NCBI GenBank assembly: GCA_963786625.1
Contig: CAWAZS010000002.1
Coordinates: 1 to 64,000, forward strand
Direction: 5' to 3'
Source of the DNA: CAIWHR01 sp963786625
GTDB taxonomy: Bacteria > Pseudomonadota > Gammaproteobacteria > Burkholderiales > Casimicrobiaceae
DNA: 64,000 nucleotides
Shown: positions 44,208-53,151 of the stretch, piece by piece
Numbering within the stretch: the first letter of the stretch is position 1
How the letters are laid out: each line of letters starts with the position of its first letter
The notes under the pieces: generated by a model
What the model was told of the DNA's origin: nothing
Seen by the model: only the letters and a program-made list of their open reading frames with translations
Database searches by the model: none
Program-made: the position numbers and the translations under genes

Positions 44208-44573
44208 ATGATCGATCACACCGGCCTCAGCGTCACCAGCATCGCGAAGAGCAAGGGGTTCTACAAGGCCGCGCTGGCACCGCTCGGCTACGACGTGCTG
44301 GTGGAGTGGGAGCGCTTCGTCGGCTTCGGCGTGCCGCCCAAGCCCGACTTCTGGATCGGCGAGGGCGCACCCAACGTTCCGCCGATTCATGTCGCATTCC
44401 GCGCGGAGACCCGCGCGCAGGTCGATGCCTTCCACCGCGCGGCGCTCGCCGCGGGCGGTCGCGACAACGGTGCGCCCGGCCTGCGGCCGCATTACCATCC
44501 GAACTACTATGGCGCGTTCGTCCTCGATCCGGATGGGCACAACATCGAGGCCGTGTGCCATACGCCGGCGTGA
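44208..44573 (+). CDS. VOC family (glyoxalase-like) protein
   Basis: This 121-residue single-domain vicinal oxygen chelate protein has MIDHTGLSVTSIAKSKGFY with a putative metal-ligand His at residue 4, PPIHVAFRAETRAQVDAFH, and the C-terminal YYGAFVLDPDGHNIEAVCH with a Glu ligand. The family covers glyoxalases, dioxygenases and resistance proteins; no specific activity can be assigned. It is probably co-transcribed with argF (25-nt gap). Confidence 0.85.
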   Translation: MIDHTGLSVTSIAKSKGFYKAALAPLGYDVLVEWERFVGFGVPPKPDFWIGEGAPNVPPIHVAFRAETRAQVDAFHRAALAAGGRDNGAPGLRPHYHPNYYGAFVLDPDGHNIEAVCHTPA

Positions 44574-44615
44574 CGGGCATCGCATGGCATCCCTGAGCGG
44601 CATTCGGCGCCATCG

Positions 44616-45587
44616 ATGATCGGTCGCGCGCTGACCCTGTGCGTCGCCGGCGCCTGGCTCGCGTGTGTGGCCCCGCCGGCGCCGGGGCAGGCCTGGCCCG
44701 ACCGGCCGATCCGCGTCCTGGTCGCGGCACCCGCCGGCAGCTCGCTCGACGTGCTCGCCCGCACGATCGCCGACCGGCTCAAGGACCGCGTCGGCCAGCC
44801 GGTCGTCGTCGAGAACAAGCCGGCGGCGGGAGGCACCGTCGCCACCGCCGAGGTCGCGAGAGCGGCACCCGACGGCTGCACGATGGTGCTGGGATTCAAC
44901 GGGCCCTTCGCCTTCGGGCCGCTGCTCTCGAAACTTCCTTACGACGTCGCGAAGGACCTGGCGCCGGTGATCATCACGTCGAGCCAGCCGAACGTGCTCG
45001 CCGTCTACGCCCCGCTGCCGGTTAAGAGCGTGCAGGAGCTGGTCGCCTGGGCCAGGGCCCATCCCGGGAAGCTGTCGTACGCGTCGGTCGGCAACGGGAG
45101 CTCGTCGCACCTCAACATGGAATTGCTCAAGTCCATGGCCGGCTTCGACGCGGTGCACGTTCCGTTCAATGGCTCGCCGCCTGCGGTCACGGCGACGATC
45201 CAGGGCGAGACGCAGGCGATGTTCGCCGTGATGCAGCCGCTGCAGGCGCAGACGCAGGCGGGCAAGCTCCGGGCGCTCGCCGTGACGACCTCCAGGCGCT
45301 TTGCGCTGCTGCCCGACCTTCCGACGATCGCGGAGTCGGGCTATCCCGGCTTCGAAGCGCTCGCCTGGAACGGCGTGATGGTTCCGGCCGGCACGCCCAA
45401 GGCTGTCATCGCGCGCCTCAATGCCGAGATGAACGCGATCCTCAGGCAGCCGGACGTCGTCGCGAAGATGAACGCATCCGGATTCGACCTGATCGGCGGC
45501 ACGCCCGAGGACTTCGGCAACCTGATCAAGCGTGAGACGGAGACCTGGGCCCCGGTGATCCGCAGGCTCGGCCTCAGGGTCGACTAG
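44616..45587 (+). CDS. Tripartite tricarboxylate transporter receptor (Bug family)
   Basis: This 323-residue periplasmic solute-binding protein has a signal peptide (about 1-24, ending APGQA). The Bug hallmarks are WPDRPIRVLVAAPAGSSLDV near the mature start, ADRLKDRVGQPVVVENKPAAGGTVA, SYASVGNGSSSHLNMELLK, VPFNGSPPAVTA and KLRALAVTTSRR. No TctA/TctB permease genes are nearby, so it is an orphan receptor, as is common for this family in Burkholderiales. The ligand is unknown. Confidence 0.92.
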   Translation: MIGRALTLCVAGAWLACVAPPAPGQAWPDRPIRVLVAAPAGSSLDVLARTIADRLKDRVGQPVVVENKPAAGGTVATAEVARAAPDGCTMVLGFNGPFAFGPLLSKLPYDVAKDLAPVIITSSQPNVLAVYAPLPVKSVQELVAWARAHPGKLSYASVGNGSSSHLNMELLKSMAGFDAVHVPFNGSPPAVTATIQGETQAMFAVMQPLQAQTQAGKLRALAVTTSRRFALLPDLPTIAESGYPGFEALAWNGVMVPAGTPKAVIARLNAEMNAILRQPDVVAKMNASGFDLIGGTPEDFGNLIKRETETWAPVIRRLGLRVD

Positions 45588-45615
45588 CGTCGATTCGGGG
45601 CACCGTGCCGAACGC

Positions 45616-46959
45616 CTACTTCCGTTCGGTGTCGCCGTCGGTGAGCCGGGGCAACGGCGAGTCCCCGGACGCCTGCAGCAGCCCGGTCTTCATGTAGGTC
45701 AGGAGCTTGTCGCGCGTATCCGCGATGTCGAGGTTGCGCATCGTGAGCTGGCCGATGCGGTCCTGCGGCGTGAACGACGCGGCAGCCTTCTCCATCGTGA
45801 GCCGCTCGGGCTTGTAGGTCAGGTTCGGGCTCGTCGTGTCGAGGATCGAGTAGTCGTTGCCGCGCCGCAGTTCCAGCGTCACCTCGCCGGTGACCGCGCG
45901 CGCGACCCAGCGCTGCGCGGTCTCGCGCAGCATCATCGCCTGCGGGTCGAACCAGCGTCCCTGGTAGAGCAGCCGCCCGAGGCGGCGGCCGCCGTCGCGG
46001 TACTGCTCGATCGTGTCCTCGTTGTGGATGCCGGTGACCAGACGCTCGTAGGCGACGTGCAGCAGCGCCATCCCGGGCGCCTCGTAGATCCCGCGGCTCT
46101 TGGCCTCGATGATCCGGTTCTCGATCTGGTCGCACATGCCGATGCCGTGCCGGCCGCCGATCGCGTTGGCCTCGAGCACGAGCGCGACTTCGTCGGCGAA
46201 CGTCATGCCGTTCAGCGCGACCGGGCGCCCCTCGTCGAAGCGCACGGACACGGTCTCCGGCTTGACGGCGACGTCGTCGCGCCAGAACGCGACACCCATG
46301 ATCGGCTCGACGATCCTGATGCCCTTGTCCAGGAACTCGAGATCCTTCGCCTCGTGCGTGGCGCCCAGGAGGTTCGAGTCGGTCGAGTACGCCTTCTCCG
46401 CGCTCATCCTGTAGGCGAAGCCGGCGCGGACGAGGTACTCCGACATCTCCCTGCGACCGCCGAGCTCGTCGATGAACCTCGCGTCGAGCCACGGCTTGTA
46501 GATGCGCAGGTCGGGGTTGGCGAGGAGCCCGTAGCGGTAGAAGCGCTCGATGTCGTTGCCCTTGTACGTGCTGCCGTCGCCCCAGATGTGGACGTCGTCA
46601 TCGCGCATCGCGACGACGAGCATCGTGCCGGTGACCGCGCGCCCCAGCGGCGTCGTGTTGAAGTAGCTCTGCCCTGCCGTCGAGATGTGGAACGCGCCCG
46701 CCTGCAGCGCCGCGATCCCTTCGGCGACGAGCGCGGCGCGGCAGTCGACGAGCCGCGCCGCTTCCGCGCCGTACTCGCGGGCGCGGCGCGGAATATCGTC
46801 GTAGTCCGGCTCGTCCGGCTGGCCGAGATTCGCGGTGTACGCGTACGGAATGGCGCCCTTCGCGCGCATCCAGTGCAGCGCGGCACTCGTGTCGAGACCG
46901 CCGGAAAACGCGATGCCGACCCTTTGGCCGACGGGAAGGTCCTGCAGGATGTGCGACAT
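45616..46959 (-). CDS. argG: Argininosuccinate synthase
   Basis: ArgG condenses citrulline and aspartate with ATP. Starting at the ATG at 46959 (MSHILQDLPVGQRVGIAFSG) the product has 447 residues, the length of E. coli ArgG. It has the ATP loop AFSGGLDTSAAL, followed by YTANLGQPDEPDYDDIP, the citrulline/aspartate site STAGQSYFNTTPLGR and the family stretch STDSNLLGATHEAKDLE. An in-frame ATG at 46986 would add nine residues and is less likely. It is convergent with the Bug gene and divergent from yajQ. Confidence 0.96.
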   Translation of the reverse strand: MSHILQDLPVGQRVGIAFSGGLDTSAALHWMRAKGAIPYAYTANLGQPDEPDYDDIPRRAREYGAEAARLVDCRAALVAEGIAALQAGAFHISTAGQSYFNTTPLGRAVTGTMLVVAMRDDDVHIWGDGSTYKGNDIERFYRYGLLANPDLRIYKPWLDARFIDELGGRREMSEYLVRAGFAYRMSAEKAYSTDSNLLGATHEAKDLEFLDKGIRIVEPIMGVAFWRDDVAVKPETVSVRFDEGRPVALNGMTFADEVALVLEANAIGGRHGIGMCDQIENRIIEAKSRGIYEAPGMALLHVAYERLVTGIHNEDTIEQYRDGGRRLGRLLYQGRWFDPQAMMLRETAQRWVARAVTGEVTLELRRGNDYSILDTTSPNLTYKPERLTMEKAAASFTPQDRIGQLTMRNLDIADTRDKLLTYMKTGLLQASGDSPLPRLTDGDTERK

Positions 46960-47086
46960 GTCGGGCGTCCCGGGCAGCGTGAGCAACGGGCTATTCTAGC
47001 CGAGTCCCCCCGGCCACGACGCCGCGGTCGCGTCGTCGGCATTGCCTGTAGAATCCGCGTTTCCTCTTTCCCGGCGGACGCTCCCC

Positions 47087-47572
47087 ATGCCCTCGTTCGA
47101 CGTCGTCTCCGAAGTGAACACTGTCGAGGTCCGCAACGCCGTCGACCAGACCAACAAGGAAGTGTCGACGCGCTTCGATTTCAAGGGATCGGATGCCCGC
47201 GTCGAGCATGCCGAAGGCACGCTGACGATCTATGCCGACGACGATTTCAAGCTGAAGCAGGTCACCGACATACTGACCGGCAAGCTCACCAAGCGCGGCG
47301 TCGATGTCCGCTCGCTCAAGCACGGCAGCGTCGAGAAGATCGGCGGCAACAAGGTCAAGCAGGCGGTGACGGTGCGCGTCGGCATCGAGCAGGAGCTGGC
47401 CAAGAAGATCGTCAAGCTGATCAAGGACAGCAAGATGAAGGTCCAGGCGTCGATTCAGGGCGACGCGGTTCGGGTGTCGGGTGCGAAGCGCGACGATCTG
47501 CAGAGCGCGATCGCACTCGTGAAGACCTCGATCACCGATTTCCCGGTGCAGTTCGGGAACTTCCGCGACTGA
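47087..47572 (+). CDS. YajQ family cyclic-di-GMP-binding protein
   Basis: This intact 161-residue protein matches the UPF0234/YajQ family end to end: MPSFDVVSEVNTVEVRNAVDQ, ISTRFDFKG-type STRFDFKGSDA, LKQVTDILTGKLTKRGVD, and KDSKMKVQASIQGDAVRVSGAKRDDLQ. Some YajQ proteins bind cyclic-di-GMP or nucleic acid; the role here is inferred from family only. Confidence 0.94.
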   Translation: MPSFDVVSEVNTVEVRNAVDQTNKEVSTRFDFKGSDARVEHAEGTLTIYADDDFKLKQVTDILTGKLTKRGVDVRSLKHGSVEKIGGNKVKQAVTVRVGIEQELAKKIVKLIKDSKMKVQASIQGDAVRVSGAKRDDLQSAIALVKTSITDFPVQFGNFRD

Positions 47573-47632
47573 CGCGGCGCCCAGCCGGCTCGCCGCCCCG
47601 GTGACGGCGGCGGCGGCCGCGCCGGCGAGGCG

Positions 47633-48217
47633 TCAGTCGAGGTCCGCGGCGAGCGCCGCGCGCATCGCGTCCGGAACGACCGGAACCGCCTCGGTGTAGT
47701 TCGGGTGGTCGACGCCGATCGCGAGGCCGACACCGTACTTGAGCGCGGCCCTCATCTCCTTCGTCAGCTCGAAGCGGAGGAAGTGCACTGCCGAGGTCTT
47801 GGATTCGTTCTCGCGCGGCAGGTCCTCGTCGGCGATCGCATACACCCGCGGGCAGCCCTCGACCTGCACCCAGACACGGTCCTCGATGCCGATCAGCCCG
47901 GCGAGCGCCGCCTTGCGGACGTCGGCATCCTCGTATTCGATCAACATCGTCGCCTTGAAGTTGGTGCCGTCCGGAACGAGGGGGTTGTACGCGTCGAGCT
48001 CGTCCTGGATGCCAGCCTCCTCGAACACCTTCTCGATCCGCAGCATCTCCTGGATCTGGTAGCGCACCGTGAGCTCGTCCTCGAACAGCAGCGTGACGTG
48101 CCGGCCCAGGTGGACGGTGCGCCGCTTCTTGTGCGCGAGCACGCGCTCGCGGAATTCGTGCCGCGCCTTGGCGTAGGCTTCGAGCGACATCAGGCTGTCG
48201 CGCTTGATCGTGGTCAT
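47633..48217 (-). CDS. DUF3501 family protein
   Basis: This 194-residue cytoplasmic protein of unknown function begins MTTIKRDSLMSLEAYAKAR, with conserved HKKRRTVHLGRHVTLLFED, RYQIQEMLRIEKVFEE and LDAYNPLVPDGTNFKATMLIEY. The ATG at 48217 has GAGGGAAG upstream. It is third in the rubrerythrin/Fe-S protein/DUF3501 operon, starting 17 nt after the Fe-S gene; this trio is conserved in betaproteobacteria and suggests a redox or peroxide-stress role. Confidence 0.88.
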   Translation of the reverse strand: MTTIKRDSLMSLEAYAKARHEFRERVLAHKKRRTVHLGRHVTLLFEDELTVRYQIQEMLRIEKVFEEAGIQDELDAYNPLVPDGTNFKATMLIEYEDADVRKAALAGLIGIEDRVWVQVEGCPRVYAIADEDLPRENESKTSAVHFLRFELTKEMRAALKYGVGLAIGVDHPNYTEAVPVVPDAMRAALAADLD

Positions 48218-48233
48218 GGCTTCCCTCATTCGA

Positions 48234-49574
48234 TCACAGTCCGTAGGCCATCCGCAGCAGCGTCAACGGGTGTTCCTTGCGCGCGCGGCTTTCCCCGCCG
48301 GACTCGGCGATGCCCTGCATGATGCGGCGGCCGGCGATCGGGCAGTCCGAGGCGACGTAATCGGGCGCGGCGTCCCCCATCTGGCGAAAGACGGGCCGGC
48401 CGATCTTCATCGAGTGGGCGAAGAACTCGCTCTTCACTCCGTAGGTGCCGTCGTGTCCAGCGCAGCGCTCGACGGTGTTCACGGTGGTCTCCGGTATCCA
48501 CTCGAGCACCTCGCGCGTCTTCTGGCCCATGTTCTGCACCCGCGCATGGCAGGGTATGTGGTAGCTCACCTTGCCGAGCGGGGCCTTGAAATCCTTCCTC
48601 AGCAATCCGTCCCGGTCGCGCAGCACCAGGTACTCGAACGGGTCGAACATCGCATCCGCCACGACTTTGACGTCCGCGTCGCCCGGAAAGATCAGTGGCA
48701 GCTCGTGCTTGAACATCAGCGTGCACGAGGGAACCGCCGTCACGATGGCGTGGCCCGAGCGCGCCAGCGTGGCGAGCGCGCCGATATTGATGTCCTTGAG
48801 CTTCTCGACCGCTTCGAGATCGCCGAGCTCGAGCTTCGGCATCCCGCAGCACGCCTCCTTCTCGACGATCCGGTACGGCACCTCGTTGTGCGCGAGGATC
48901 TGCAGCAGGTCGTGGCCGATCCCGGGCTCGTTGTAGTTGATGTAGCAGGTCGCGAAGACGGCGACCTTTCCCGGCGTGCGCTCGCCGTCGCGGACGGGCC
49001 AGGCGACGGACGCCTTCGCCGTCTCCCGGAATCGCGCGCCGTCATAGGGCGGCAACTGCGCGCCGGCCGCCACGCCCAGCACCCTGTCCATCGCCTTGCG
49101 GGCGGCGGGCATCGTGTTCACCTTGTTGACCATCTGCACGACGACGGGGATCGTCGCCAGGCGACCGACGCGGTCGGTGCTCGTCAGCAGGCGGTCGCGG
49201 AATTTCGTCTTGCCCTTCCGGAACTCGACTGCCTTGGCGCGCAGCATCAGGTGGGGGAAGTCGACGTTCCACTCGTGCGGCGGAACGTATGGACACTTCG
49301 TCATGTAGCAGAGGTCGCAGAGGTAGCACTGCTCGACGACCTTCGGGTAATCCGCCTTGGCGACGCCGTCGACCTCCATCGTCTTGCTTTCGTCGACGAG
49401 GTCGAACAGCGTCGGGAACGACTGGCAAAGGCTGACGCAGCGCCGGCAGCCGTGACAGATGTCGAACACGCGCTCCATCTCCCGCTCGAGCGCCGCTTCG
49501 TCGTAGAACTCGGGATTGCGCCAGTCCAGCGGATGGCGCGTGGGCGCCTGCAGGTTGCCTTCGCGGGCAGTCAT
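48234..49574 (-). CDS. HdrD/GlpC-like Fe-S oxidoreductase
   Basis: The 446-residue protein has two [4Fe-4S] ferredoxin motifs, CHGCRRCVSLCQSFP (near residue 39) and CYLCDLCYMTKCPY (near 82). Two heterodisulfide-reductase CCG-type domains follow (CYINYNEPG...EACCGMPKLE and CHARVQN...CAGHDGTYG). The second ends CAGH rather than CCG, so its cluster may be altered. Related proteins pass electrons in glycerol-3-phosphate, glycolate or heterodisulfide systems. Here it lies between rubrerythrin and DUF3501, so a peroxide-reducing electron chain is a plausible inference. The ATG at 49574 opens MTAREGNLQAP. Confidence 0.88.
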   Translation of the reverse strand: MTAREGNLQAPTRHPLDWRNPEFYDEAALEREMERVFDICHGCRRCVSLCQSFPTLFDLVDESKTMEVDGVAKADYPKVVEQCYLCDLCYMTKCPYVPPHEWNVDFPHLMLRAKAVEFRKGKTKFRDRLLTSTDRVGRLATIPVVVQMVNKVNTMPAARKAMDRVLGVAAGAQLPPYDGARFRETAKASVAWPVRDGERTPGKVAVFATCYINYNEPGIGHDLLQILAHNEVPYRIVEKEACCGMPKLELGDLEAVEKLKDINIGALATLARSGHAIVTAVPSCTLMFKHELPLIFPGDADVKVVADAMFDPFEYLVLRDRDGLLRKDFKAPLGKVSYHIPCHARVQNMGQKTREVLEWIPETTVNTVERCAGHDGTYGVKSEFFAHSMKIGRPVFRQMGDAAPDYVASDCPIAGRRIMQGIAESGGESRARKEHPLTLLRMAYGL

Positions 49575-49747
49575 CGTCGGCTCCGTTTCGGGTTCGGGTC
49601 TTGGGCGCTGCTTCGAGGGCGGACGGACGGAACTCGCTGCGGCGCTGAATCGCGGCGCGCAAAGTCAGTACGTCGCGGGTCTCGCGGCGTACTGACCGGG
49701 CGTTGCGCGCCGCACCGTCCGCGACGCTTCAACGCGACCATCGAGAC

Positions 49748-50170
49748 TCAGTCGGCCAATGCGTCCAGGGCCTTCTGGAAGCGATTCGCGTGCGACCGCT
49801 CGGCCTTCGCCAGCGTTTCGAACCAGTCGGCGATCTCTTCGAAGCCTTCCTCACGCGCGGATTTCGCCATGCCGGGGTACATGTCGGTGTACTCGTGCGT
49901 TTCGCCGGCGATCGCCGCCTTGAGATTCGCGCGAGTGGCGCCGATCGGAAGATCCGTCGCCGGATCGCCCACCTGCGCGATGTAGTCGAGGTGGCCGTGC
50001 GCATGGCCGGTCTCGCCCTCGGCCGTCGAGCGGAACACCGCGGCGACGTCGTTCTGGCCCTCGACGTCGGCCTTGTTTGCGAAATAGAGATAACGCCGAT
50101 TGGCCTGCGATTCGCCGGCGAAGGCAGCCTTCAGGTTCTCGTGCGTCTTGGTGCCCTTGAGATTCTTCAT
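49748..50170 (-). CDS. Rubrerythrin (erythrin-like diiron protein, no rubredoxin domain)
   Basis: This 140-residue ferritin-like protein has diiron-site motifs in four helices: FAGESQANRRYLYFA, EGETGHAHGHLDY, AGETHEYTDMYPGMA and KAERSHANRFQ. It lacks the C-terminal rubredoxin [FeCys4] domain, so it needs an external electron donor, for which the Fe-S protein encoded next is a candidate. Rubrerythrins reduce hydrogen peroxide. Start at the ATG at 50170 (the second of two adjacent ATGs), 7 nt from AAGGAG; the ATG at 50173 is also possible. Confidence 0.92.
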   Translation of the reverse strand: MKNLKGTKTHENLKAAFAGESQANRRYLYFANKADVEGQNDVAAVFRSTAEGETGHAHGHLDYIAQVGDPATDLPIGATRANLKAAIAGETHEYTDMYPGMAKSAREEGFEEIADWFETLAKAERSHANRFQKALDALAD

Positions 50171-50515
50171 CATGCATCTCCTTCGGTTGACAGCGCTCTT
50201 CATCCGCGTCCCGACCGTCCGGGACGCGGCAAATCGACCGGCGGCGCGCAATGCTCTGCCGACGACGTTGGGATTCTGCGCGTCGCCCGCCTCATGCGTC
50301 CAATTGATTGTGCGAATACTTGCGATAGTTTGGAGTAATGGTTGGCGCCCGGCTGCGCACCCGCCTGCGGGGATTGCGGCGCGCCGCGGCTCGCATTCGA
50401 CGAGGCATGCCGTATCGGGCAACACGGGGTTACCTCTCGTCTGCCGGTCTCGCCGCATCGGGACCCGCGATCGCTCGCGTCGGGCGGCCGGCGTCCCGGC
50501 TTCCAGCCTTGCTTC
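50171..50515. other. Intergenic region between aceB and rubrerythrin
   Basis: These 345 bp separate the aceB stop from the rubrerythrin start (both minus strand). The half near rubrerythrin holds a perfect 10-bp inverted repeat (50204-50229). A short AT-richer patch around 50298-50340 (containing TTGATTGTGCGAATACTTGC) is the likeliest promoter or operator area, but no clear -35/-10 pair was found. No gene or known RNA was recognised. Confidence 0.45.
50204..50229. promoter_or_regulatory. Perfect 10-bp inverted repeat in the rubrerythrin leader
   Basis: CCGCGTCCCG and CGGGACGCGG pair perfectly around a 6-nt loop (ACCGTC), 34 nt upstream of the rubrerythrin start. There is no T-run, so it is not a canonical terminator; it could be an operator or an mRNA-stabilising hairpin in the 5' UTR. 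Confidence 0.5.
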
Positions 50516-52117
50516 CTAGTCGATGCGCTCGTAGGCCGGCAGCGTCAGGAACTCGACGAACGTGTCGTTGTTGACCAGGTCCGCGAAGATGCGCGCCGCC
50601 TCGTCGTACTGGCCCGCCCCGTACGCCGCCCCCAGCAGGTCGCGGATCTTCGCGAGCTCCTCGGGGATCAACACGGCGACCATCTCCTTCGTGACCTTGC
50701 GAGCGTCGTCGAGCCGCCCTTTCGGCGAGCGGATCCACTGCCAGACCTGCGAGCGCGAGATCTCGGCGGTCGCGGCGTCCTCCATCAGGTTGTAGATCGG
50801 CACCGCGCCCTGCCCGGCGAGCCACGCGCCGATGTACTGGATCGCGACGTTGATGTTCAGGCGCAGCCCCTTCTCCGTGATCGGCGCTTCGGGCTCGAAG
50901 GTGAGGAGGTCGGCCGCGGTCACCTTCACGTCGTCGCGCCGCTTCGACGCGATCTGGTTCGGCGCGGGCATCAGCCGATCGAAGGCCTCCTTCGCGACCG
51001 GCACCAGCCCCGGGTGCGCGACCCAGGTCCCGTCGTGGCCCTGCGTCGCCTCGCGCTCCTTGTCGGCCTTCACTTTCGCGAACGCCTCCGCGTTGGCAGC
51101 CTCGTCGTTCTTCACGGGAATCTGCGCCGCCATCCCGCCCATCGCGTGGATGTTCCGCCGATGACAGGTCTTGACGAGGAGCAGCGCGTAGCTCTTCATG
51201 AAATGCGTCGTCATCGTGACCAGCGCCCGGTCGGCGAGGCAGAAATCCCGGTTGTTCCGCAGCTTCTTGATGCACGAGAAGATGTAGTCCCAGCGCCCGC
51301 AGTTCAGCCCGGCCGAGTGCTCGCGCAGTTCGTAGAGGATCTCGTCCATCTCGAACGCGGCGAGCAGCGTCTCGATCAGCACCGTCGCCTTGATCGTCCC
51401 GCGCGGCACGCCGAGGTCGTCCTGCGCCATCACGAAGACGTCGTTCCACAGCCGCGCCTCGCGGTGGCTCTCGAGCTTGGGCAGGTAGAAATAGGGGCCG
51501 GTGCCGCGCGCGAGCAGCTCCTTCGCGTTGTGAAAGACATAGAGCGCGAAGTCGAAGATGCCCCCGGAAATCGGCCGGCCGTCGACCAGCATGTGCTTCT
51601 CCGGCAGGTGCCAGCCGCGCGGGCGCACGAAGAGGACGGCGGTCTTCTCGTTCAGCCGGTACGTCTTGCCCTCGGGCGACGTGTAATCGATCCGGCGGCG
51701 GATCGCGTCGCGCAGGTTGATGTGCCCCTGCAGGTTGTTGTCCCACTTCGGCGTGTTCGCGTCCTCGAAATCGGCCATGAACACGTTCGCGCCCGAGTTC
51801 AGCGCGTTGATGACCATCTTGCGGTCGACGGGGCCCGTGATCTCGACGCGCCGGTCGGCGATGTCGGCGGGAAACGGCGCGCAGGTCCAGTCGCCTTCGC
51901 GGATCGCGCGGGTCTCGGGCAGGAAGTCCGGCAGCGCGCCCGCGTCGAGCTCGGCCTGCCGCCGCGCCCTGCGCTCGAGCAGTTCCGCGCGGCGATCGCC
52001 GAACGCGCGCTGCAGCCTGGCGGCGAACGCGACGGCCTCGGGGGTCAGGATCTGCGCGTACTCGGGGGTGATGCGACCGGTGATTTCGATGCCGGGGCCG
52101 AAACGGGTCGTGCTCAT
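50516..52117 (-). CDS. aceB: Malate synthase A
   Basis: AceB condenses glyoxylate and acetyl-CoA to malate (glyoxylate bypass). The 533-residue product equals E. coli AceB in length. Motifs: NSGANVFMADFEDANTPKWDN, VRPRGWHLPEKH, GPYFYLPKLESHREARLWND, GTIKATVLIETL, LNCGRWDYIFS and AHPGLVPVA with the conserved QGHDGTW before it. The ATG at 52117 opens MSTTRFGPGIEI. A TAGAAT at 52205-52210 upstream may be its -10, without a clear -35. No isocitrate lyase gene is in this window. Confidence 0.96.
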   Translation of the reverse strand: MSTTRFGPGIEITGRITPEYAQILTPEAVAFAARLQRAFGDRRAELLERRARRQAELDAGALPDFLPETRAIREGDWTCAPFPADIADRRVEITGPVDRKMVINALNSGANVFMADFEDANTPKWDNNLQGHINLRDAIRRRIDYTSPEGKTYRLNEKTAVLFVRPRGWHLPEKHMLVDGRPISGGIFDFALYVFHNAKELLARGTGPYFYLPKLESHREARLWNDVFVMAQDDLGVPRGTIKATVLIETLLAAFEMDEILYELREHSAGLNCGRWDYIFSCIKKLRNNRDFCLADRALVTMTTHFMKSYALLLVKTCHRRNIHAMGGMAAQIPVKNDEAANAEAFAKVKADKEREATQGHDGTWVAHPGLVPVAKEAFDRLMPAPNQIASKRRDDVKVTAADLLTFEPEAPITEKGLRLNINVAIQYIGAWLAGQGAVPIYNLMEDAATAEISRSQVWQWIRSPKGRLDDARKVTKEMVAVLIPEELAKIRDLLGAAYGAGQYDEAARIFADLVNNDTFVEFLTLPAYERID

Positions 52118-52344
52118 CGGGGAATCTCGCTGCTGGGGCGTGGAAAAACCGGTGGCGTTGGGTGTGGCCGGGCCGGGAGTCGTGTCGCGTTGCTGCGACT
52201 GTCGATTCTAGCCGATATTGCAGTGCAGCGCGAGGCGCGGCGGGGCCCGCGGATGCGGGCGTGCGGCCCAATGCCGCGGCGCCGGGACCGCCGGCGTTTC
52301 GGGGAACCGCTGCACGACGCTCACGTCGGCACTGCGGCGGCGCC

Positions 52345-53049
52345 TCAGGTCCAGCCCTCGCCCGGCTCGCCGGACAGGCGCGCGATGGTCACGTTCCAGG
52401 ACATCGTGATCCGCGGGCGCGCGCCGCGATACGGGTTGACGCTGTGCAGGTAGTCGCTGGCGAAGACGATCATCGTGCCCTCGTCCATTTTCGGCAGCAG
52501 CAGCGCCGTCACCCGGCCCGGCTCGTGCGGGCAGCAATGCGGGATTCGCGGATCGGCGAACACGAGCTGGCCGGCCATCGCATCGTCCGGATCCGGGTCG
52601 CCGGAGTCGAGCATGTAGACGATGCTCACGTTGGCCCGCAGGTGGCTGTGCGGCATGCAGTACTGGCCGTCGCGGTAGACGTTCGCCCAGCAGTCGTCGG
52701 TATAGACGTCGTGGTGCGAGAGCACGCGGTGCGCGAGCGAGAGCGCGCGGCCGTGAATGAGATCGGCCGCAGGCCGCCGCCAGCGGTCGGGTCGGCGGAC
52801 CTTCATGCCGCAGCCGCCCTTGAAGATCCACATCCGGTACGCGGGATCGCGCTCCATCTCGAGGATGGTCGCGGCGAGCTCGTCGCGGTAGCGGCGGTGG
52901 TCGGAGAATTGCGTGACGCCCGTCAGCGGCGCGGACAGGGGCTCGATGCGCTGACCCTCGGGCCACACCGCAATCGCGGACCCGCCGACGGTGACCGTCG
53001 CCGGCAGCGCCGCCTGCTCCCCGGCTCGCGCCGCTGCTCCCGGGCTCAC
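52345..53049 (-). CDS. Putative 2OG-Fe(II) oxygenase
   Basis: This 234-residue protein resembles the 2-oxoglutarate/Fe(II) oxygenase group of PF13759 type. A metal triad is suggested by the first His in MPHSHLRANVSIVYMLD, an acidic residue nearby and the His of YLHSVNPYRG; the last stretch (PYRGARPRITMSWNVTI) has the Arg expected to bind 2-oxoglutarate. The start is the GTG at 53049 with AAGGAGG 7 nt upstream. That GTG and the first 12 or so codons fall inside a 42-bp direct repeat shared with the leuA 3' end, so the N-terminus may be recently acquired. Substrate unknown. Confidence 0.7.
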   Translation of the reverse strand: MSPGAAARAGEQAALPATVTVGGSAIAVWPEGQRIEPLSAPLTGVTQFSDHRRYRDELAATILEMERDPAYRMWIFKGGCGMKVRRPDRWRRPAADLIHGRALSLAHRVLSHHDVYTDDCWANVYRDGQYCMPHSHLRANVSIVYMLDSGDPDPDDAMAGQLVFADPRIPHCCPHEPGRVTALLLPKMDEGTMIVFASDYLHSVNPYRGARPRITMSWNVTIARLSGEPGEGWT

Positions 53050-53054
53050 GCCGC
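53013..53054. repeat. 42-bp direct repeat, copy at the 2OG oxygenase start
   Basis: These 42 bases are repeated without change at 53215-53256, an offset of 202 bp. In this copy the repeat supplies the GTG start and the first codons of the oxygenase. In the other copy the same GTGA contains the TGA stop of leuA. Confidence 0.8.
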
Positions 53055-53151
53055 GGCCTCCTTGTACCGTTGACGATATCGCAGCGGTCGCATCGCCGGG
53101 ATGCCGGGCCCCCTCGGCCTCCCTGTGCGGTCTCGGCAATGTTCACGCGCA

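Noticed and set aside
50298..50340. OxyR or Fur-type operator upstream of rubrerythrin
   Set aside because: The AT-richer patch has no convincing match to either consensus.
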